NCBI RefSeq assembly: GCF_003383095.1
Contig: NZ_PSYW01000001.1
Coordinates: forward strand, 62,001 to 126,000
Length of the DNA: 64,000 nt
Reading direction: 5' to 3'
Source: Haloferax sp. Atlit-12N
GTDB taxonomy: Archaea; Halobacteriota; Halobacteria; Halobacteriales; Haloferacaceae
The notes beneath the pieces are model-generated. The model saw only the letters and a list, made by a program, of their open reading frames with translations, was not told the origin of the DNA and searched no databases. Each line of letters starts with the position of its first letter. Position 1 is the stretch's first letter. Below are positions 35,062 to 44,829 of the stretch, piece by piece. A program made the translations under genes and the position numbers.

Positions 35062-35346
35062 ATGTCACGAAGACGCTCCAGAGACAGTCGTACCGTCTCC
35101 GACTATCGCCCCTCGCATCACCGCCCCGCGCCCTCGCTGGCGACGCAGGCCGTCCTGCTTGCCTCGATGGCCGCGGTCGTCGCGGTCGTCACCTACCCCG
35201 TGGCGTCGCTCGCGGTCGCCGTCACCGTCGCCGCCATCGTCGCCGTCGCCCGCGTCGTCGTCACCCGGGCCGACCGCTCGATGCTGACGGTCGACGTGCC
35301 CGGCGTCCCCGTCGAGGTCACGGTCGCCCGGACCGCCCGCGACTGA
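35062..35346 (+). CDS. Small membrane protein, two TM segments
   Basis: A 94-aa protein: a basic N terminus (MSRRRSRDSRTVSDYRPSHHRP), a hydrophobic region LATQAVLLASMAAVVAVVTYPVASLAVAVTVAAIVAVARVVV at residues 27-68 that can form two TM helices, and a short C-terminal tail LTVDVPGVPVEVTVARTARD predicted as a beta hairpin. No known family. An earlier in-frame ATG at 34999 would add 21 residues of unconvincing composition. Confidence 0.55.
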   Translation: MSRRRSRDSRTVSDYRPSHHRPAPSLATQAVLLASMAAVVAVVTYPVASLAVAVTVAAIVAVARVVVTRADRSMLTVDVPGVPVEVTVARTARD

Positions 35347-35525
35347 GGCCCGACCCGACGCCGTGAATCCCACACCGCACCCATCCCCACGCCCGCTCAC
35401 GACTCCCGCGCGCCTCCCACGCCGCACGTCTTTCACGGTTTGCTCGCCCCTCGCGTCCCGCTCTTGACGCGCGCTTCCGCGCTCATCTTCGTTCCCCGTT
35501 CCCGACTCGTTTCACGGCTGTCCCG

Positions 35526-35864
35526 TCACTCACCGACTCCGACGAACCGGCCCCGAAGCACCCGAGCGACCGCCACGACGAGCATCGCTTGGAGATAGCC
35601 GAAGACGGCGAGCGCCGGGTAGAACATCGCCGTCTCGCGGACGCCGAACTCGTTGGCCGCGAGCGTGTCGAAGAAGAAAGCGGCCACGAGCGCGGGGTAA
35701 TCGACGACCCAGATTTCTATCGGCACCACGCCGAAGAAGCCGACTGCCCACACGGCCGCGAGTCCGGCGAAGACAGCGACCGTGGCTCGGGTTGTGGCGA
35801 GTCGGACGAACCCGCGTGCGAGCCGCCGCGGGTCGCGGGCGACGCGCCGGAACGTCGGCGTCAC
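35526..35864 (-). CDS. Small integral membrane protein
   Basis: A 112-aa protein with a basic N terminus (TFRRVARDPRRLARGFVRLA) and three predicted TM helices: residues 28-50, 56-72 and 82-102 (MFYPALAVFGYLQAMLVVAVARVL). Function is unknown. It begins 8 nt after the YbjQ-like gene on the same strand, so the two probably form an operon. Confidence 0.65.
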   Translation of the reverse strand: MTPTFRRVARDPRRLARGFVRLATTRATVAVFAGLAAVWAVGFFGVVPIEIWVVDYPALVAAFFFDTLAANEFGVRETAMFYPALAVFGYLQAMLVVAVARVLRGRFVGVGE

Positions 35865-35871
35865 CGTCGGC

Positions 35872-36240
35872 TCACGCCACGTCGGCGTTCGACTCGGACG
35901 CGGGTTCCGCGTCGGTGTCGGAGCCGCCGACGAGTGTGACGGCGGTCCCGTAGGCCAGAATCTCGGCCGCGCCCTGGGCCACCTCGGCGGTCACGTACCG
36001 GACGCCGACGACGGCGTCGGCACCCATCGCCTCCGCCTCGGCCACCATCCGCTCTGTCGCCTCGTCTCTCGCCTCGGCCATCAGCCCGGTGTAGGACTTG
36101 AGCTCGCCGCCGACGATGTTTCGGAGGCCCTGCGTGATGTCGCGGCCGACGTTTCGGGCGCGAATCGTGTTCCCGCGGACGGCACCCAGCGTCTCCTCGA
36201 TGTCGCGGCCGACGACCGACTCCGTTGTAGTTACTATCAT
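35872..36240 (-). CDS. YbjQ/UPF0145-family protein
   Basis: A 122-aa protein with the full YbjQ pattern. MIVTTTESVVGRDIEETLGAVRGNTIRARNVGRDI comes first, then GGELKSYTGLMAEARDEATERMVAEAEAMGADAVVGVRYVT. This predicted heavy-metal-binding-like fold assembles into pentamers in structurally known members; the biochemical role is undefined. The C-terminal 20 residues are an acidic extension. It is divergent from the methylmalonyl-CoA epimerase with a 54-nt gap. Confidence 0.9.
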   Translation of the reverse strand: MIVTTTESVVGRDIEETLGAVRGNTIRARNVGRDITQGLRNIVGGELKSYTGLMAEARDEATERMVAEAEAMGADAVVGVRYVTAEVAQGAAEILAYGTAVTLVGGSDTDAEPASESNADVA

Positions 36241-36263
36241 GACATGACTATCGAACCGTCTGG

Positions 36264-36270
36264 GTTTATC
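36264..36270 (+). promoter_or_regulatory. TATA box of the epimerase gene
   Basis: GGGTTTATCC lies 26-30 nt before ATG 36295. It predicts a leaderless mRNA, possibly continuing into the MenE-like gene 3 nt downstream of the epimerase stop. Confidence 0.55.
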
Positions 36271-36294
36271 CGTTGCGCCCGACGAACTGGAGGC

Positions 36295-36678
36295 ATGCAC
36301 TTCGACCACGTCGGAATCGCCACCCCCGACGCCGCCGGGCTGGCCGCGCTGTTCGCGGAGCTGTTCGACGCGCCCGTGGCTCACGAGGAGACGTTCGACG
36401 GCATGTCGGTCGTCTTCCTCGAACTCGAAAAAGGCTACTTCGAACTGCTCGAACCCCACGAGGAGGGTGCCATCTCGAAGTTCCTCGACAAGCGCGGCGG
36501 CGGCATCCACCACGTCGCCATCGAGGCCGACGACATCGAGGGCGCGCTCCGGACCGCCGAGGCCGCCGGTATCGACCGCATCGACGAGGAACCGCGCCCC
36601 GGCGCGTGGGGCCACGAGGTCGCCTTCCTCCATCCTAAATCCACGGGCGGCGTCCTCGTCGAGTTCGTCTCGCACTAA
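36295..36678 (+). CDS. mce: Methylmalonyl-CoA epimerase (VOC family)
   Basis: A 127-aa glyoxalase/VOC protein. Metal ligands fit the epimerase pattern: His of MHFDHVGIATPD near residue 5, Glu of YFELLEP, His of GGGIHHVAIEADD near residue 72-73 and Glu of VLVEFVSH at the end. It racemises (S)- to (R)-methylmalonyl-CoA, supplying methylmalonyl-CoA mutase encoded 1.6 kb upstream. It ends 3 nt before the MenE-like ligase start, implying cotranscription. Confidence 0.92.
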   Translation: MHFDHVGIATPDAAGLAALFAELFDAPVAHEETFDGMSVVFLELEKGYFELLEPHEEGAISKFLDKRGGGIHHVAIEADDIEGALRTAEAAGIDRIDEEPRPGAWGHEVAFLHPKSTGGVLVEFVSH

Positions 36679-36681
36679 GCG

Positions 36682-38631
36682 ATGACGGGAGACTCCCCCG
36701 ACGACACGGCCGACGACGACGCGCTCGCGGACGAGATTCCCGACGACACAGCCGCAGGTAACGGTTCGACCGGCGACGATGGCGACGCCGCCACGAACGA
36801 CGCCGACGCCGGAGGCCGCGGGTTCGCCGGGCCGATGCGCGACTGGCTCTCCCATCGGGTCGCCGCGACACCCGACCGAGAGGCGCTCATCCACGCCGCG
36901 ACCGGCGACTCGTGGACCTTCCGCGAACTCGACGCGCTCGTGGACGAGACGGCCGGCCAACTCGCCGCGCTCGGTGTCGAGGCCGGCGACCACCTCGGCG
37001 TCGTCTTGGACCCCGGTATCGACTACGTCCGACTCATCCACGCCGCGACGCGGCTCGGTGCGGTGCTCGTCCCACTCAGCGACCGGCTCACCCCCGACGA
37101 GGTCGGCCGCAACGTCGAACTCGCGGACGTGACGACGCTCGTCTGCGGCGAGTCCACCGAGTCGACGGCGGTCGAGGCCACGACCGACGTGCCCGTCGTC
37201 TCCGTGGACGACCCGCGCTGGGAGGGCGTCATCAACCTCTCGTCTATCGCGCCGAAACGGGTCGAACCCGCGGGCTGGTCGCTCTCGGAGACGATGCTCC
37301 TGCTTTTCACCTCGGGGACGACCGGGACGCCGAAGGCCGTGAAACTCACCATGGGCAACCTGCTCGCCAACGCCGTCGCCGGAGCGTTCCGACTCGGTGT
37401 CTCGCCCGACGACCGGTGGCTCGTCACGCTCTCGCTGCACCACATGGGCGGCATCGGCCCGATTCTCCGCGGCCCGCTGTACGGGACGACCGTCGTCCTC
37501 CGCGAGGGGTTCGACGCCGGCGGCGCGGCCGACGACATCGGCAAGTACGACGTGACGGGCGTCTCACTCGTGCCGACGATGCTCAAGCGGATGCTCGACA
37601 GCAGGGGAACGCTCTCCGATTCGCTCCGCGTGGTGCTCCTCGGCGGCGCGCCCGCCCCCGACGAACTCGTCGAGCGCTGTCGGAACTACTCGGTGCCGGT
37701 CTACCCGACGTACGGAATGACCGAGACGGCCTCGCAGGTCGCCACCGCGACCCCCGACGAGGCGTTCGACGACGTGGGGACCGTCGGGCGACCGCTCTTT
37801 TTCACCGACCTCTGGGTCGTCGACGAGGACGGCACCGCCGTCGAACCCGGCACCCCGGGCGAAATCGTCGTCGCGGGACCGACCGTCTCGCCCGGCTACT
37901 ACCGGAACCCCGAGGCGACCGCGGACGCCTTCACCGACGCCGGCCTCCGGACCGGCGACATCGGCTACCGCGACGGCGACGGCCTCCTGTACGTCCTGAA
38001 TCGGAAGGATGACCGCATCATCACCGGCGGCGAGAACGTCGACCCCGGCGAGGTCGCGGCGGTCCTGCGGGACCACCCCGACGTGGACGACGTCGTCGTG
38101 TTGGGCGTCCCCGACTCCGAGTGGGGCGAGCGCGTCGCCGCGCTCATTGTCCCCGCCGACCCGGAGAGCCCCCCGGACGACGAGGACCTCGACGCCTTCT
38201 GCCGCGAGCGGCTCGCCGGGTTCAAATGCCCGCGACTGGTCGAGACCGCGGACGAACTCCCGCGGACCGTCTCGGGGACCATCGACCGCGAGGCGGTCTG
38301 CGAGCGACTGGTCGCGGCCAAGCCCGTCGCGGAGGCCGAACCGGAGCGCGCGGCCGATTACGGCGACAGCGACGACGACGAGTCCGACGACTCCGAGGCC
38401 GAAGTCGACGAGACGACGCCCGCGCGCGACGAGAGCGGAACCGACGAGGCCGCCATCGACGACGCAGAGGGCGACGCGACCGTCGCGGACGCGGAACGCG
38501 ACGGAGACGACGACACCGAGGCGATAGCCGACGACGGCGAGCACGATGATGTCGAGAGTCTGGGGAGCGAAACTGACGACGGCGACGGCGATGGCGGCGG
38601 CGAGCTCGTTCCCGACCGCGACGAGGAGTGA
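36682..38631 (+). CDS. menE: MenE-like acyl-CoA synthetase (o-succinylbenzoate--CoA ligase) with acidic tails
   Basis: A 649-aa ANL-superfamily ligase. The catalytic core (about residues 50-550) has the AMP-binding P-loop LLLFTSGTTGTPKAVKLT near 208, LHHMGGIGPILRG, and YPTYGMTETASQVAT near 345. The hinge and Lys regions are TGDIGYRDGDGLLYVLNRKDDRIITGGENVDPGEV and a C-terminal motif ELPRTVSGTIDREAV. MenE activates o-succinylbenzoate for menaquinone synthesis; the substrate is inferred from resemblance only. Unusual are a 45-residue acidic N-terminal extension and a 95-residue C-terminal tail composed almost entirely of D, E, A, S and T. No other men genes are seen nearby. Confidence 0.8.
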   Translation: MTGDSPDDTADDDALADEIPDDTAAGNGSTGDDGDAATNDADAGGRGFAGPMRDWLSHRVAATPDREALIHAATGDSWTFRELDALVDETAGQLAALGVEAGDHLGVVLDPGIDYVRLIHAATRLGAVLVPLSDRLTPDEVGRNVELADVTTLVCGESTESTAVEATTDVPVVSVDDPRWEGVINLSSIAPKRVEPAGWSLSETMLLLFTSGTTGTPKAVKLTMGNLLANAVAGAFRLGVSPDDRWLVTLSLHHMGGIGPILRGPLYGTTVVLREGFDAGGAADDIGKYDVTGVSLVPTMLKRMLDSRGTLSDSLRVVLLGGAPAPDELVERCRNYSVPVYPTYGMTETASQVATATPDEAFDDVGTVGRPLFFTDLWVVDEDGTAVEPGTPGEIVVAGPTVSPGYYRNPEATADAFTDAGLRTGDIGYRDGDGLLYVLNRKDDRIITGGENVDPGEVAAVLRDHPDVDDVVVLGVPDSEWGERVAALIVPADPESPPDDEDLDAFCRERLAGFKCPRLVETADELPRTVSGTIDREAVCERLVAAKPVAEAEPERAADYGDSDDDESDDSEAEVDETTPARDESGTDEAAIDDAEGDATVADAERDGDDDTEAIADDGEHDDVESLGSETDDGDGDGGGELVPDRDEE

Positions 38632-38719
38632 ACGCGCCCGCGGGTGAAGCCAAACCCACAGCCCGCGTCTCGCCGGATTGTGTCCAAACAATCATTACGT
38701 TTTACTGCAAGAGGACAGT

Positions 38720-40381
38720 ATGGTAGGTGCTACCAACCAGACGCTTCGGCCGTTCCTGTGGCGCGCGGGCAAGCTCTTTCCGGACCGCGAAATCGTCTCT
38801 CGGACCGCCGAAGGGCTGGAACGCTACACGTACGCGGAGTACGAGGGGCGCGTGGCACAGCTCGCGGGGGCGCTTTCGGACGCCGGCATCGGCGACGGCG
38901 ACCGGGTGGCGACGTTCTGCTGGAACCACAACCGACACTTCGAGACGTACTTCGGCGTGCCCTCGATGGGCGCGCAGTTGCACACCATCAACCCGCTTCT
39001 TCCCGACCACCACATCCAGTACATCGTCGAGAACGCGGAAGACCGCATCATCTTCGTGGACCCGTCGCTCGCGCCGAAACTCGCCGGCGCGGTCGACGAG
39101 GATGCCTTCGCCTCCGTCGAGCAGTTCGTCGTGATGGCCTCCGAGGTGCCGGACGACGTGGGGCTGTCCCCGGTGACGGACTACGAGTCGTTCGTCGCCG
39201 ACTACCCCGACGAGTACGACTGGCCGGACCTCCCGGAGGACCAGCCGGCGGGGATGTGCTACACCTCGGGGACGACCGGCGAGCCGAAGGGCGTCGAGTA
39301 CTCCCAGCAGATGCTGTGGGCGCACACGATGGCGACGCTCCCCAAATCGGGTCTCGACATCGGCGCGGAGGACGTCATCATGCCGGTCGTGCCGATGTTC
39401 CACGTCAACGCGTGGGGCCTGCCGTTTTCGACGACCGCGGCGGGCGCGAAACACGTCTATCCCGGTCCGTCGCCGACGCCCGAGGACCTCGCGAAGCTCA
39501 TCGAGGAGGAGGGCGTGACGATGACCGCGGGCGTGCCGACGGTGTGGCTCGGCCTGCTCGACTACCTCGACGAACACGACGCGGACATCTCCTCGCTCGA
39601 ACGCATCATCATCGGCGGGTCGGCCGCGCCCAAGTCGGTCATCCGCCGGTTCGACGAGGAACACGACGTGGACGTGCTCCACGCGTGGGGCATGACGGAG
39701 ATGTCGCCGGTCGGTACCGTCGCCCATCTCAAGCCGGGGATGGAGGACCTCCCCGCCGAAGAGCAGTACGAAAAGCGCGCTAAGCAGGGCCTGCTCGCGC
39801 CGGGACTGGAGATGCGCGTCGTCGACGACGACGGAAACGAGGTCCCGTGGAACGGCGAGGACTTCGGCGAACTGTGGGTACGCGGGCCGTGGGTGACGAC
39901 GGAGTACTTCGAGCGCCCCGACGCGAACGAGGAGGACTACGAGGGCAACTGGCTGAAGACCGGCGACGTGGTCACGGTGGACGGAGACGGCTACGTCCAA
40001 ATCGTCGACCGGGCGAAAGACGTCATCAAATCCGGCGGCGAGTGGATTTCGTCGCTCGAACTGGAAAACAGCATCATGGCCCACGACGACGTGGCCGAGG
40101 CGACCGTCATCGGCGTGCCCCACGAGCGCTGGCAGGAGCGCCCTGTGGCGTTCATCGTTCCGAAAGGCGGTGTCGACGAGGACGCGCTCAAGACCGAACT
40201 CGTCGCGCTCGTCGAAGACGAGTTCCCGAAGTGGTGGGCCCCCGACGAGGTCGTCTTCATCGAGGAGGTGCCAAAGACCGCGACCGGCAAGTTCGACAAG
40301 AAGGTACTCAGAGACCAGTACGACGACTCCTCGCTCATCGAGGGCAAGACGCCCGACGCGGAGGCCCCGTCGGACGAGTGA
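38720..40381 (+). CDS. Long/medium-chain acyl-CoA ligase (AMP-forming)
   Basis: A 553-aa acyl-CoA synthetase. The P-loop is CYTSGTTGEPKGVEYSQ near residue 190. It also has VPMFHVNAWGLPFSTT, WGMTEMSPVGTV near 330, the hinge block LKTGDVVTVDGDGYVQIVDRAKDVIKSGGEWIS near 415-447 and the catalytic Lys in PKTATGKFDKKVLRDQY near 525. The family activates fatty acids to acyl-CoA for beta-oxidation. The start MVGATNQTLRP follows the TATA island ATTACGTTTTACT (38693-38705). Its neighbours, an acyl-CoA dehydrogenase and a second ligase, support a fatty-acid degradation role. Confidence 0.9.
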   Translation: MVGATNQTLRPFLWRAGKLFPDREIVSRTAEGLERYTYAEYEGRVAQLAGALSDAGIGDGDRVATFCWNHNRHFETYFGVPSMGAQLHTINPLLPDHHIQYIVENAEDRIIFVDPSLAPKLAGAVDEDAFASVEQFVVMASEVPDDVGLSPVTDYESFVADYPDEYDWPDLPEDQPAGMCYTSGTTGEPKGVEYSQQMLWAHTMATLPKSGLDIGAEDVIMPVVPMFHVNAWGLPFSTTAAGAKHVYPGPSPTPEDLAKLIEEEGVTMTAGVPTVWLGLLDYLDEHDADISSLERIIIGGSAAPKSVIRRFDEEHDVDVLHAWGMTEMSPVGTVAHLKPGMEDLPAEEQYEKRAKQGLLAPGLEMRVVDDDGNEVPWNGEDFGELWVRGPWVTTEYFERPDANEEDYEGNWLKTGDVVTVDGDGYVQIVDRAKDVIKSGGEWISSLELENSIMAHDDVAEATVIGVPHERWQERPVAFIVPKGGVDEDALKTELVALVEDEFPKWWAPDEVVFIEEVPKTATGKFDKKVLRDQYDDSSLIEGKTPDAEAPSDE

Positions 40382-40474
40382 GCGCCGGGACGGTCGTGGG
40401 TTCTAACGAAGAACCAGTTTGAAGTTTAGACTGGTTCCATACACTATTTTTACTGTACAATCCTATGTCGGGAC

Positions 40475-41626
40475 ATGGAACTTCTCGACGACTCCATCGT
40501 GCCCGAACACGCCCGTGAACTCAAGCAGGAGGCCCGCGAGTTCGCCGCGGAGCACATCGAACCGGTCGCGGAGGAATACTACGAGTCCGGCGAGTACCCC
40601 CACGAGGTTCTCCAGGCGGGGATGGACGCGGGACTCGTCGCGCAGGACATCTCCGAGGAGTACGGCGGGAAGGGACTCGACCTCCAGCAGATTCTGGCAA
40701 TCTCCGAGGAGTTCTACCGCGCCGACGCCGGCATCGCGCTGACGCTCCAACTCGCCTCGTTCGGCTGCGAGATTATGGAGGACTACGGCAGCGAAGAACA
40801 GAAGGAGAAGTGGCTCCGACCGGTCGCCGAAAACGAGCAGATTTCGGGACTCGCGGTCTCCGAACCGCAGACCGGCTCCGACATGGCCGGCATGGAGACG
40901 ACCGCGGAGAAGACCGACGACGGCTACGTCCTCAACGGCGAGAAGTACTGGGTCGGCAACGCCGTCGAGGCCGACTGGCTGACGGTGTACGCCAAGACCG
41001 CCGACACCGACGACCGCTACTCGAACTACTCGATGTTCATCGTGCCGACGGACACGCCCGGCTACGAGGCCGAGCACATCCCCGAGAAGATGGGCATGCG
41101 CGCGTCCAAGCAGGGCCACATCGTCTTCGACGACTGCGAGGTGCCCGAGGAGAACCTCATCGGCACCGAGGGCGGCGGCTTCTACATGCTCGCGGACTTC
41201 TTCAACCACGGCCGCATCATCGTCGGCGGCCACAGCCTCGGCCTCGCGGCCGCCGCCATCGAGGAGGCGTGGGAGTTCGTCCACGACCGACAGGCGTTCG
41301 GCCGCAACGTCTCGGAGTTCCAGGCGGTCCAGCACATCCTCGCCGACATGCGCATGGAGTTCGAGGCGGCCCGCGCGCTCAACTGGCGCGCCGCGGAAAA
41401 GGTCGAAAACAACGAGGACGCCGGCTTCTGGGCGGCCGCCGCCAAGACGAAATCGACCGAGACGGCCGTCGATGTGGCCGAGCGCGGCATGCAACTTCAC
41501 GGCGGCCGGTCGGTCCTCAACGAGTACAAGATTTCGCGGGTCTACCGCGACGTGCGCATCCCGGTCATCTACGAGGGCGCGAACGAGATTCAGCGCAACC
41601 TCATCTACCGGCAGGGCGCGCTGTAA
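40475..41626 (+). CDS. Acyl-CoA dehydrogenase
   Basis: A 383-aa FAD-dependent acyl-CoA dehydrogenase. LVAQDISEEYGGKGLDLQQI (about residues 52-71), the flavin loop GLAVSEPQTGSDMAGMET (about 125-142), GEKYWVGNAVEADWLTVYA, DRQAFGRNVSEFQAVQH near 270 and the catalytic Glu of IPVIYEGANEIQRNLI near 368 are all present. It oxidises acyl-CoA to trans-2-enoyl-CoA, feeding electrons to ETF. An AT-rich promoter (ACACTATTTTTACTG) lies at about 40441-40455. It follows the acyl-CoA ligase and is functionally linked to it. Confidence 0.95.
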   Translation: MELLDDSIVPEHARELKQEAREFAAEHIEPVAEEYYESGEYPHEVLQAGMDAGLVAQDISEEYGGKGLDLQQILAISEEFYRADAGIALTLQLASFGCEIMEDYGSEEQKEKWLRPVAENEQISGLAVSEPQTGSDMAGMETTAEKTDDGYVLNGEKYWVGNAVEADWLTVYAKTADTDDRYSNYSMFIVPTDTPGYEAEHIPEKMGMRASKQGHIVFDDCEVPEENLIGTEGGGFYMLADFFNHGRIIVGGHSLGLAAAAIEEAWEFVHDRQAFGRNVSEFQAVQHILADMRMEFEAARALNWRAAEKVENNEDAGFWAAAAKTKSTETAVDVAERGMQLHGGRSVLNEYKISRVYRDVRIPVIYEGANEIQRNLIYRQGAL

Positions 41627-41729
41627 GTCCCCCGTCGCGGCTACCGGAACTGACAACTCGTTTTCCGGTTTGGCATGGCTTGACCGGAACGCAGTTACTT
41701 TCTGAGCGTCGTACCTTGAGTCAGCACCA

Positions 41730-42503
41730 ATGGTACGCACGAGTGTTATCGGCTGTGGAAACATGGGGAGCGCCCTTCTCACCGGTCTCTGGAAGGCGGG
41801 CGGCCACTCCGTGGTCGCCTGCGACCTCGACCCCGACGCCCTCGCCGCGGTCGCCGACTACTGTGAAGAGACGACGGACGACGTGTCGCGCGCCGCCGAC
41901 GCCGACGTGGTGTTCGTCGCGGTCAAGCCCGACATCGTCGAGGCCGTCCTCTCGGAACTCGACCTGTCTCCCGACCAGACGCTCGTCACGATCGCCGCGG
42001 GCGTCCCGACCTCGTTCGTCGAGGCGCGCACCGACGCCCGCGTCGTCCGCATCATGCCGAACCTCGCCGCCGAGACCCGCGACATGGCCGCGGCGGCGAC
42101 CGGTGACCTGACCGACGAGGTCCGCGAACTCCTCTCGGACGTGGGCGAGTTCGTCGAGGTCGAGGAGTCGCAGATGGACATCGCCACCGCGGTCAACGGC
42201 AGCGGCCCGGCCTTCGTCTTCTATCTCATCGAGGCCGTCACGCAGGCCGGCGTCGCGGGCGGACTCTCCGAGGAAGACGCCGAAATCCTCGCCGCCCAGA
42301 CGTTCAAGGGGGCGGCCGAGACCGTCGTGCAGGACGACCGCACCGCCGACGAGCTCATCGACGCGGTCTGCTCGCCGAACGGGACGACCATCGAGGGGAT
42401 GGACGTCCTCTGGGACAGCACCGCCGACGAGGCCGTCACCGAGGCCGTCGTCGCGGCCGAGCGCCGGTCGAAGGAGCTCGCGGAGGAGTTCGCCGATGAG
42501 TGA
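41730..42503 (+). CDS. proC: Pyrroline-5-carboxylate reductase
   Basis: A 257-aa ProC. The NADPH-binding N terminus [42 protein letters not shown] near residue 68, [18 protein letters not shown] near 109, the conserved [30 protein letters not shown] near 153-182 and the C-terminal [15 protein letters not shown] near 213 are complete. It reduces pyrroline-5-carboxylate to proline. It is first in the proC-proB-proA operon and overlaps proB by 8 nt. Confidence 0.95.
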   Translation: MVRTSVIGCGNMGSALLTGLWKAGGHSVVACDLDPDALAAVADYCEETTDDVSRAADADVVFVAVKPDIVEAVLSELDLSPDQTLVTIAAGVPTSFVEARTDARVVRIMPNLAAETRDMAAAATGDLTDEVRELLSDVGEFVEVEESQMDIATAVNGSGPAFVFYLIEAVTQAGVAGGLSEEDAEILAAQTFKGAAETVVQDDRTADELIDAVCSPNGTTIEGMDVLWDSTADEAVTEAVVAAERRSKELAEEFADE

Positions 42504-43398
42504 ACTGAGCGAGACGAGCGAGACGAGCGAGGCGACCGGGACGGCCGGGACGGCCGACGCTGTCGCCCCCGACGCCGACGCGGTCGCCGCCGCCCGCGAC
42601 GCCGCCGCCGAGGCGGACCGCGTCATCGTCAAGGCCGGCACCAACTCGCTGACCGACGACGACTCCAACCTCGACGACGACAAACTCGACAAGCTCGTCG
42701 ACGACATCGAATCGCTCCTCTCGCGCGGCAAGGAAGTGCTTCTCGTCTCCTCGGGGGCGGTCGGAGCCGGCATCGGCCGCCTCGACCACCCCACGGCGGA
42801 CCGCGACACCCTCGAAGCGTCGCAGGCGCTGTCGACAGTCGGCCAGAGCCTGCTCATGCACCGCTACACCGAGAGCTTCGAGCGCTACGACCGGAAGGTC
42901 GCCCAGATTCTCATCACCCAGCACGACCTGGAGAACCCCGAACGGTTCACCAACTTCCGGAACACGGTCGAGACGCTTCTGGAGTGGGGCGTCGTGCCCA
43001 TCATCAACGAGAACGACGCGGTCGCCACCGAGGAACTCCAAATCGGCGACAACGACATGATTTCGTCCAACATCGCGGTCGGCATCGGCGTCGACCTGCT
43101 CGTGACGCTCACCGACGTGGGCGGCGTCTACACCGGGAACCCGAAGGAGGACCCCGACGCCGAGCGAATCGAGGTCGTCGGCGACAACTACAGCGACGTG
43201 GAGGACATCGTCACCGCGAGTTCGACCGGCGGCTTCGGCGGCATCCAGACGAAGGTCCGCGGCGCGCGCGACGCCGCCGAGTACGGCATCCCCGCCGTCA
43301 TCGCACAGTCCACCGAACCCGACGTGCTGGCGAAGATAGCCGAGCGCGAATCGGTGGGAACAATGTTCCTCCCCCTCGATGGTGAACTCGATGACTGA
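42496..43398 (+). CDS. proB: Glutamate 5-kinase
   Basis: A 300-aa amino-acid kinase lacking the C-terminal PUA domain of bacterial ProB. The core starts at about residue 36 ([14 protein letters not shown]). [16 protein letters not shown] (about 76-91), [24 protein letters not shown] (about 172-195) and [16 protein letters not shown] (about 203-218) form the glutamate and ATP sites. The N-terminal 35 residues are a low-complexity acidic extension encoded by repeated GAGACGAGC and GGGACGGCC units. It phosphorylates glutamate to gamma-glutamyl phosphate, which ProA reduces. It overlaps both neighbours by 8 nt. Confidence 0.93.
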   Translation: MSELSETSETSEATGTAGTADAVAPDADAVAAARDAAAEADRVIVKAGTNSLTDDDSNLDDDKLDKLVDDIESLLSRGKEVLLVSSGAVGAGIGRLDHPTADRDTLEASQALSTVGQSLLMHRYTESFERYDRKVAQILITQHDLENPERFTNFRNTVETLLEWGVVPIINENDAVATEELQIGDNDMISSNIAVGIGVDLLVTLTDVGGVYTGNPKEDPDAERIEVVGDNYSDVEDIVTASSTGGFGGIQTKVRGARDAAEYGIPAVIAQSTEPDVLAKIAERESVGTMFLPLDGELDD

Positions 43399-44725
43399 GC
43401 GAGACACGACCGCGCAGGTCGAACAGGCACAGTCGGCGGCGCTCCGCCTCGCCAACGTCGACGCGGCCGACCGCGACGCCGCGCTCGGAGCCATCGCGGA
43501 CGCCATCCGCGACAACAGCGAGGCGATTCTCGCGGCCAACCGCGAGGACGTCGAGGAGGCCGAGGCGATGCTCGCGGCGGGCGAGTACACGCAGGCGCTC
43601 GTCGACCGCCTCAAACTCGACGAGGCGAAACTCGACGACATCGCCGGGATGGTCGAGTCCGTCGCCGAACAGGACGACCCGCTCGGCGAGACGCTGGAGG
43701 CGAGAGAACTGGACGAGGACCTCGAACTCTACAAGCTCTCTGTCCCCATCGGCGTCGTCGCGACCATCTTCGAGTCGCGGCCCGACGCGCTCGTCCAAAT
43801 CGCCGCGCTGGCGCTGAAGTCCGGCAACGCCGTCATCCTCAAGGGCGGCAGCGAGGCGAGCGAGTCGAACCGCGTGCTGTACGAGACGATTCTGTCCGCC
43901 ACCGAGGAGCTCCCCGACGGCTGGGCGACGCTCATCGAGGCTCACGAGGAGGTCGACCGCCTGCTCGAACTCGACGACATGGTGGACCTCGTGATGCCCC
44001 GCGGCTCCTCGGAGTTCGTCAGCTACATCCAGGACAACACCCAGATTCCCGTCCTCGGCCACACGGAAGGCATCTGCCACGTCTACGTCGACGAGGCGGC
44101 CGACCTCGACATGGCCGCGGACATCGCCCTCGACGCGAAGGTGCAGTACCCCGCGGTCTGCAACGCCGTCGAGACGCTCTTAGTCGACGAGTCCGTCGCG
44201 GCCGACTTCCTGCCGGCGGTCGTCGAGCGCTACCGCGACGAGGGCGTCGTCCTCCGGGGCGATGAGGCGACCCGCGAGCACGTCGATATCGACCCCGCGA
44301 CCGACGACGACTGGGACACCGAGTACGGCGACCTCGAACTCTCCGTCAAGGTCGTCTCGGACCTGTACGACGCGGTGGACCACATCAACGCCCACGGGTC
44401 GAAGCACACCGAATCCATCGTCACCGACGACGCCGAGCGCGCCGAGACGTTCATGACCGGCGTCGACGCCGCCAGCGTCTTCCACAACGCCTCGACCCGG
44501 TTCGCCGACGGCTACCGCTACGGCCTCGGTGCCGAGGTGGGCATCTCGACGGGCAAGATTCACGCCCGCGGCCCGGTCGGCCTCGAAGGCCTGACGACCT
44601 ACAAGTACTACCTCGAAGGCGACGGCCAGTTGGTCGCCACCTACGCCGGCGAGGACGCCGTCCCCTTCACCCACGAGGCGCTCGACGCCGAGTGGAACCC
44701 CGGCCACCGAAGCCGACGGGACTGA
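43391..44725 (+). CDS. proA: Glutamate-5-semialdehyde dehydrogenase (gamma-glutamyl phosphate reductase)
   Basis: A 444-aa ALDH-superfamily Pro[42 protein letters not shown] (about residues 113-153), [40 protein letters not shown] (about 218-241) and [12 protein letters not shown] (about 252-263, with the catalytic Cys) are visible. The C-terminal [37 protein letters not shown] is diagnostic. The start at 43391 gives the same 8-nt overlap used between proC and proB; an ATG at 43379 would add four residues. Confidence 0.94.
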   Translation: MTERDTTAQVEQAQSAALRLANVDAADRDAALGAIADAIRDNSEAILAANREDVEEAEAMLAAGEYTQALVDRLKLDEAKLDDIAGMVESVAEQDDPLGETLEARELDEDLELYKLSVPIGVVATIFESRPDALVQIAALALKSGNAVILKGGSEASESNRVLYETILSATEELPDGWATLIEAHEEVDRLLELDDMVDLVMPRGSSEFVSYIQDNTQIPVLGHTEGICHVYVDEAADLDMAADIALDAKVQYPAVCNAVETLLVDESVAADFLPAVVERYRDEGVVLRGDEATREHVDIDPATDDDWDTEYGDLELSVKVVSDLYDAVDHINAHGSKHTESIVTDDAERAETFMTGVDAASVFHNASTRFADGYRYGLGAEVGISTGKIHARGPVGLEGLTTYKYYLEGDGQLVATYAGEDAVPFTHEALDAEWNPGHRSRRD

Positions 44726-44780
44726 GCGCGCTGGGCGCCTTTCGGTCGTCGCTCCGCGTTTCGAGTTCTCGCGGCACATA

Positions 44781-44790
44781 GAACTATATC
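44781..44790 (+). promoter_or_regulatory. Promoter of the AIM24 gene, now separated from it by an IS
   Basis: GAACTATATCCC is a good TATA box. It would start a transcript near 44812 reaching the ATG at 44844-44846. That ATG and the following GAT are the first two codons of the AIM24 gene, whose remainder starts at 46716 beyond the inserted element. Confidence 0.55.
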
Positions 44791-44829
44791 CCTGACAGTC
44801 ACCTCTCCGGTAGAGTCGTCTCCGCTGCG

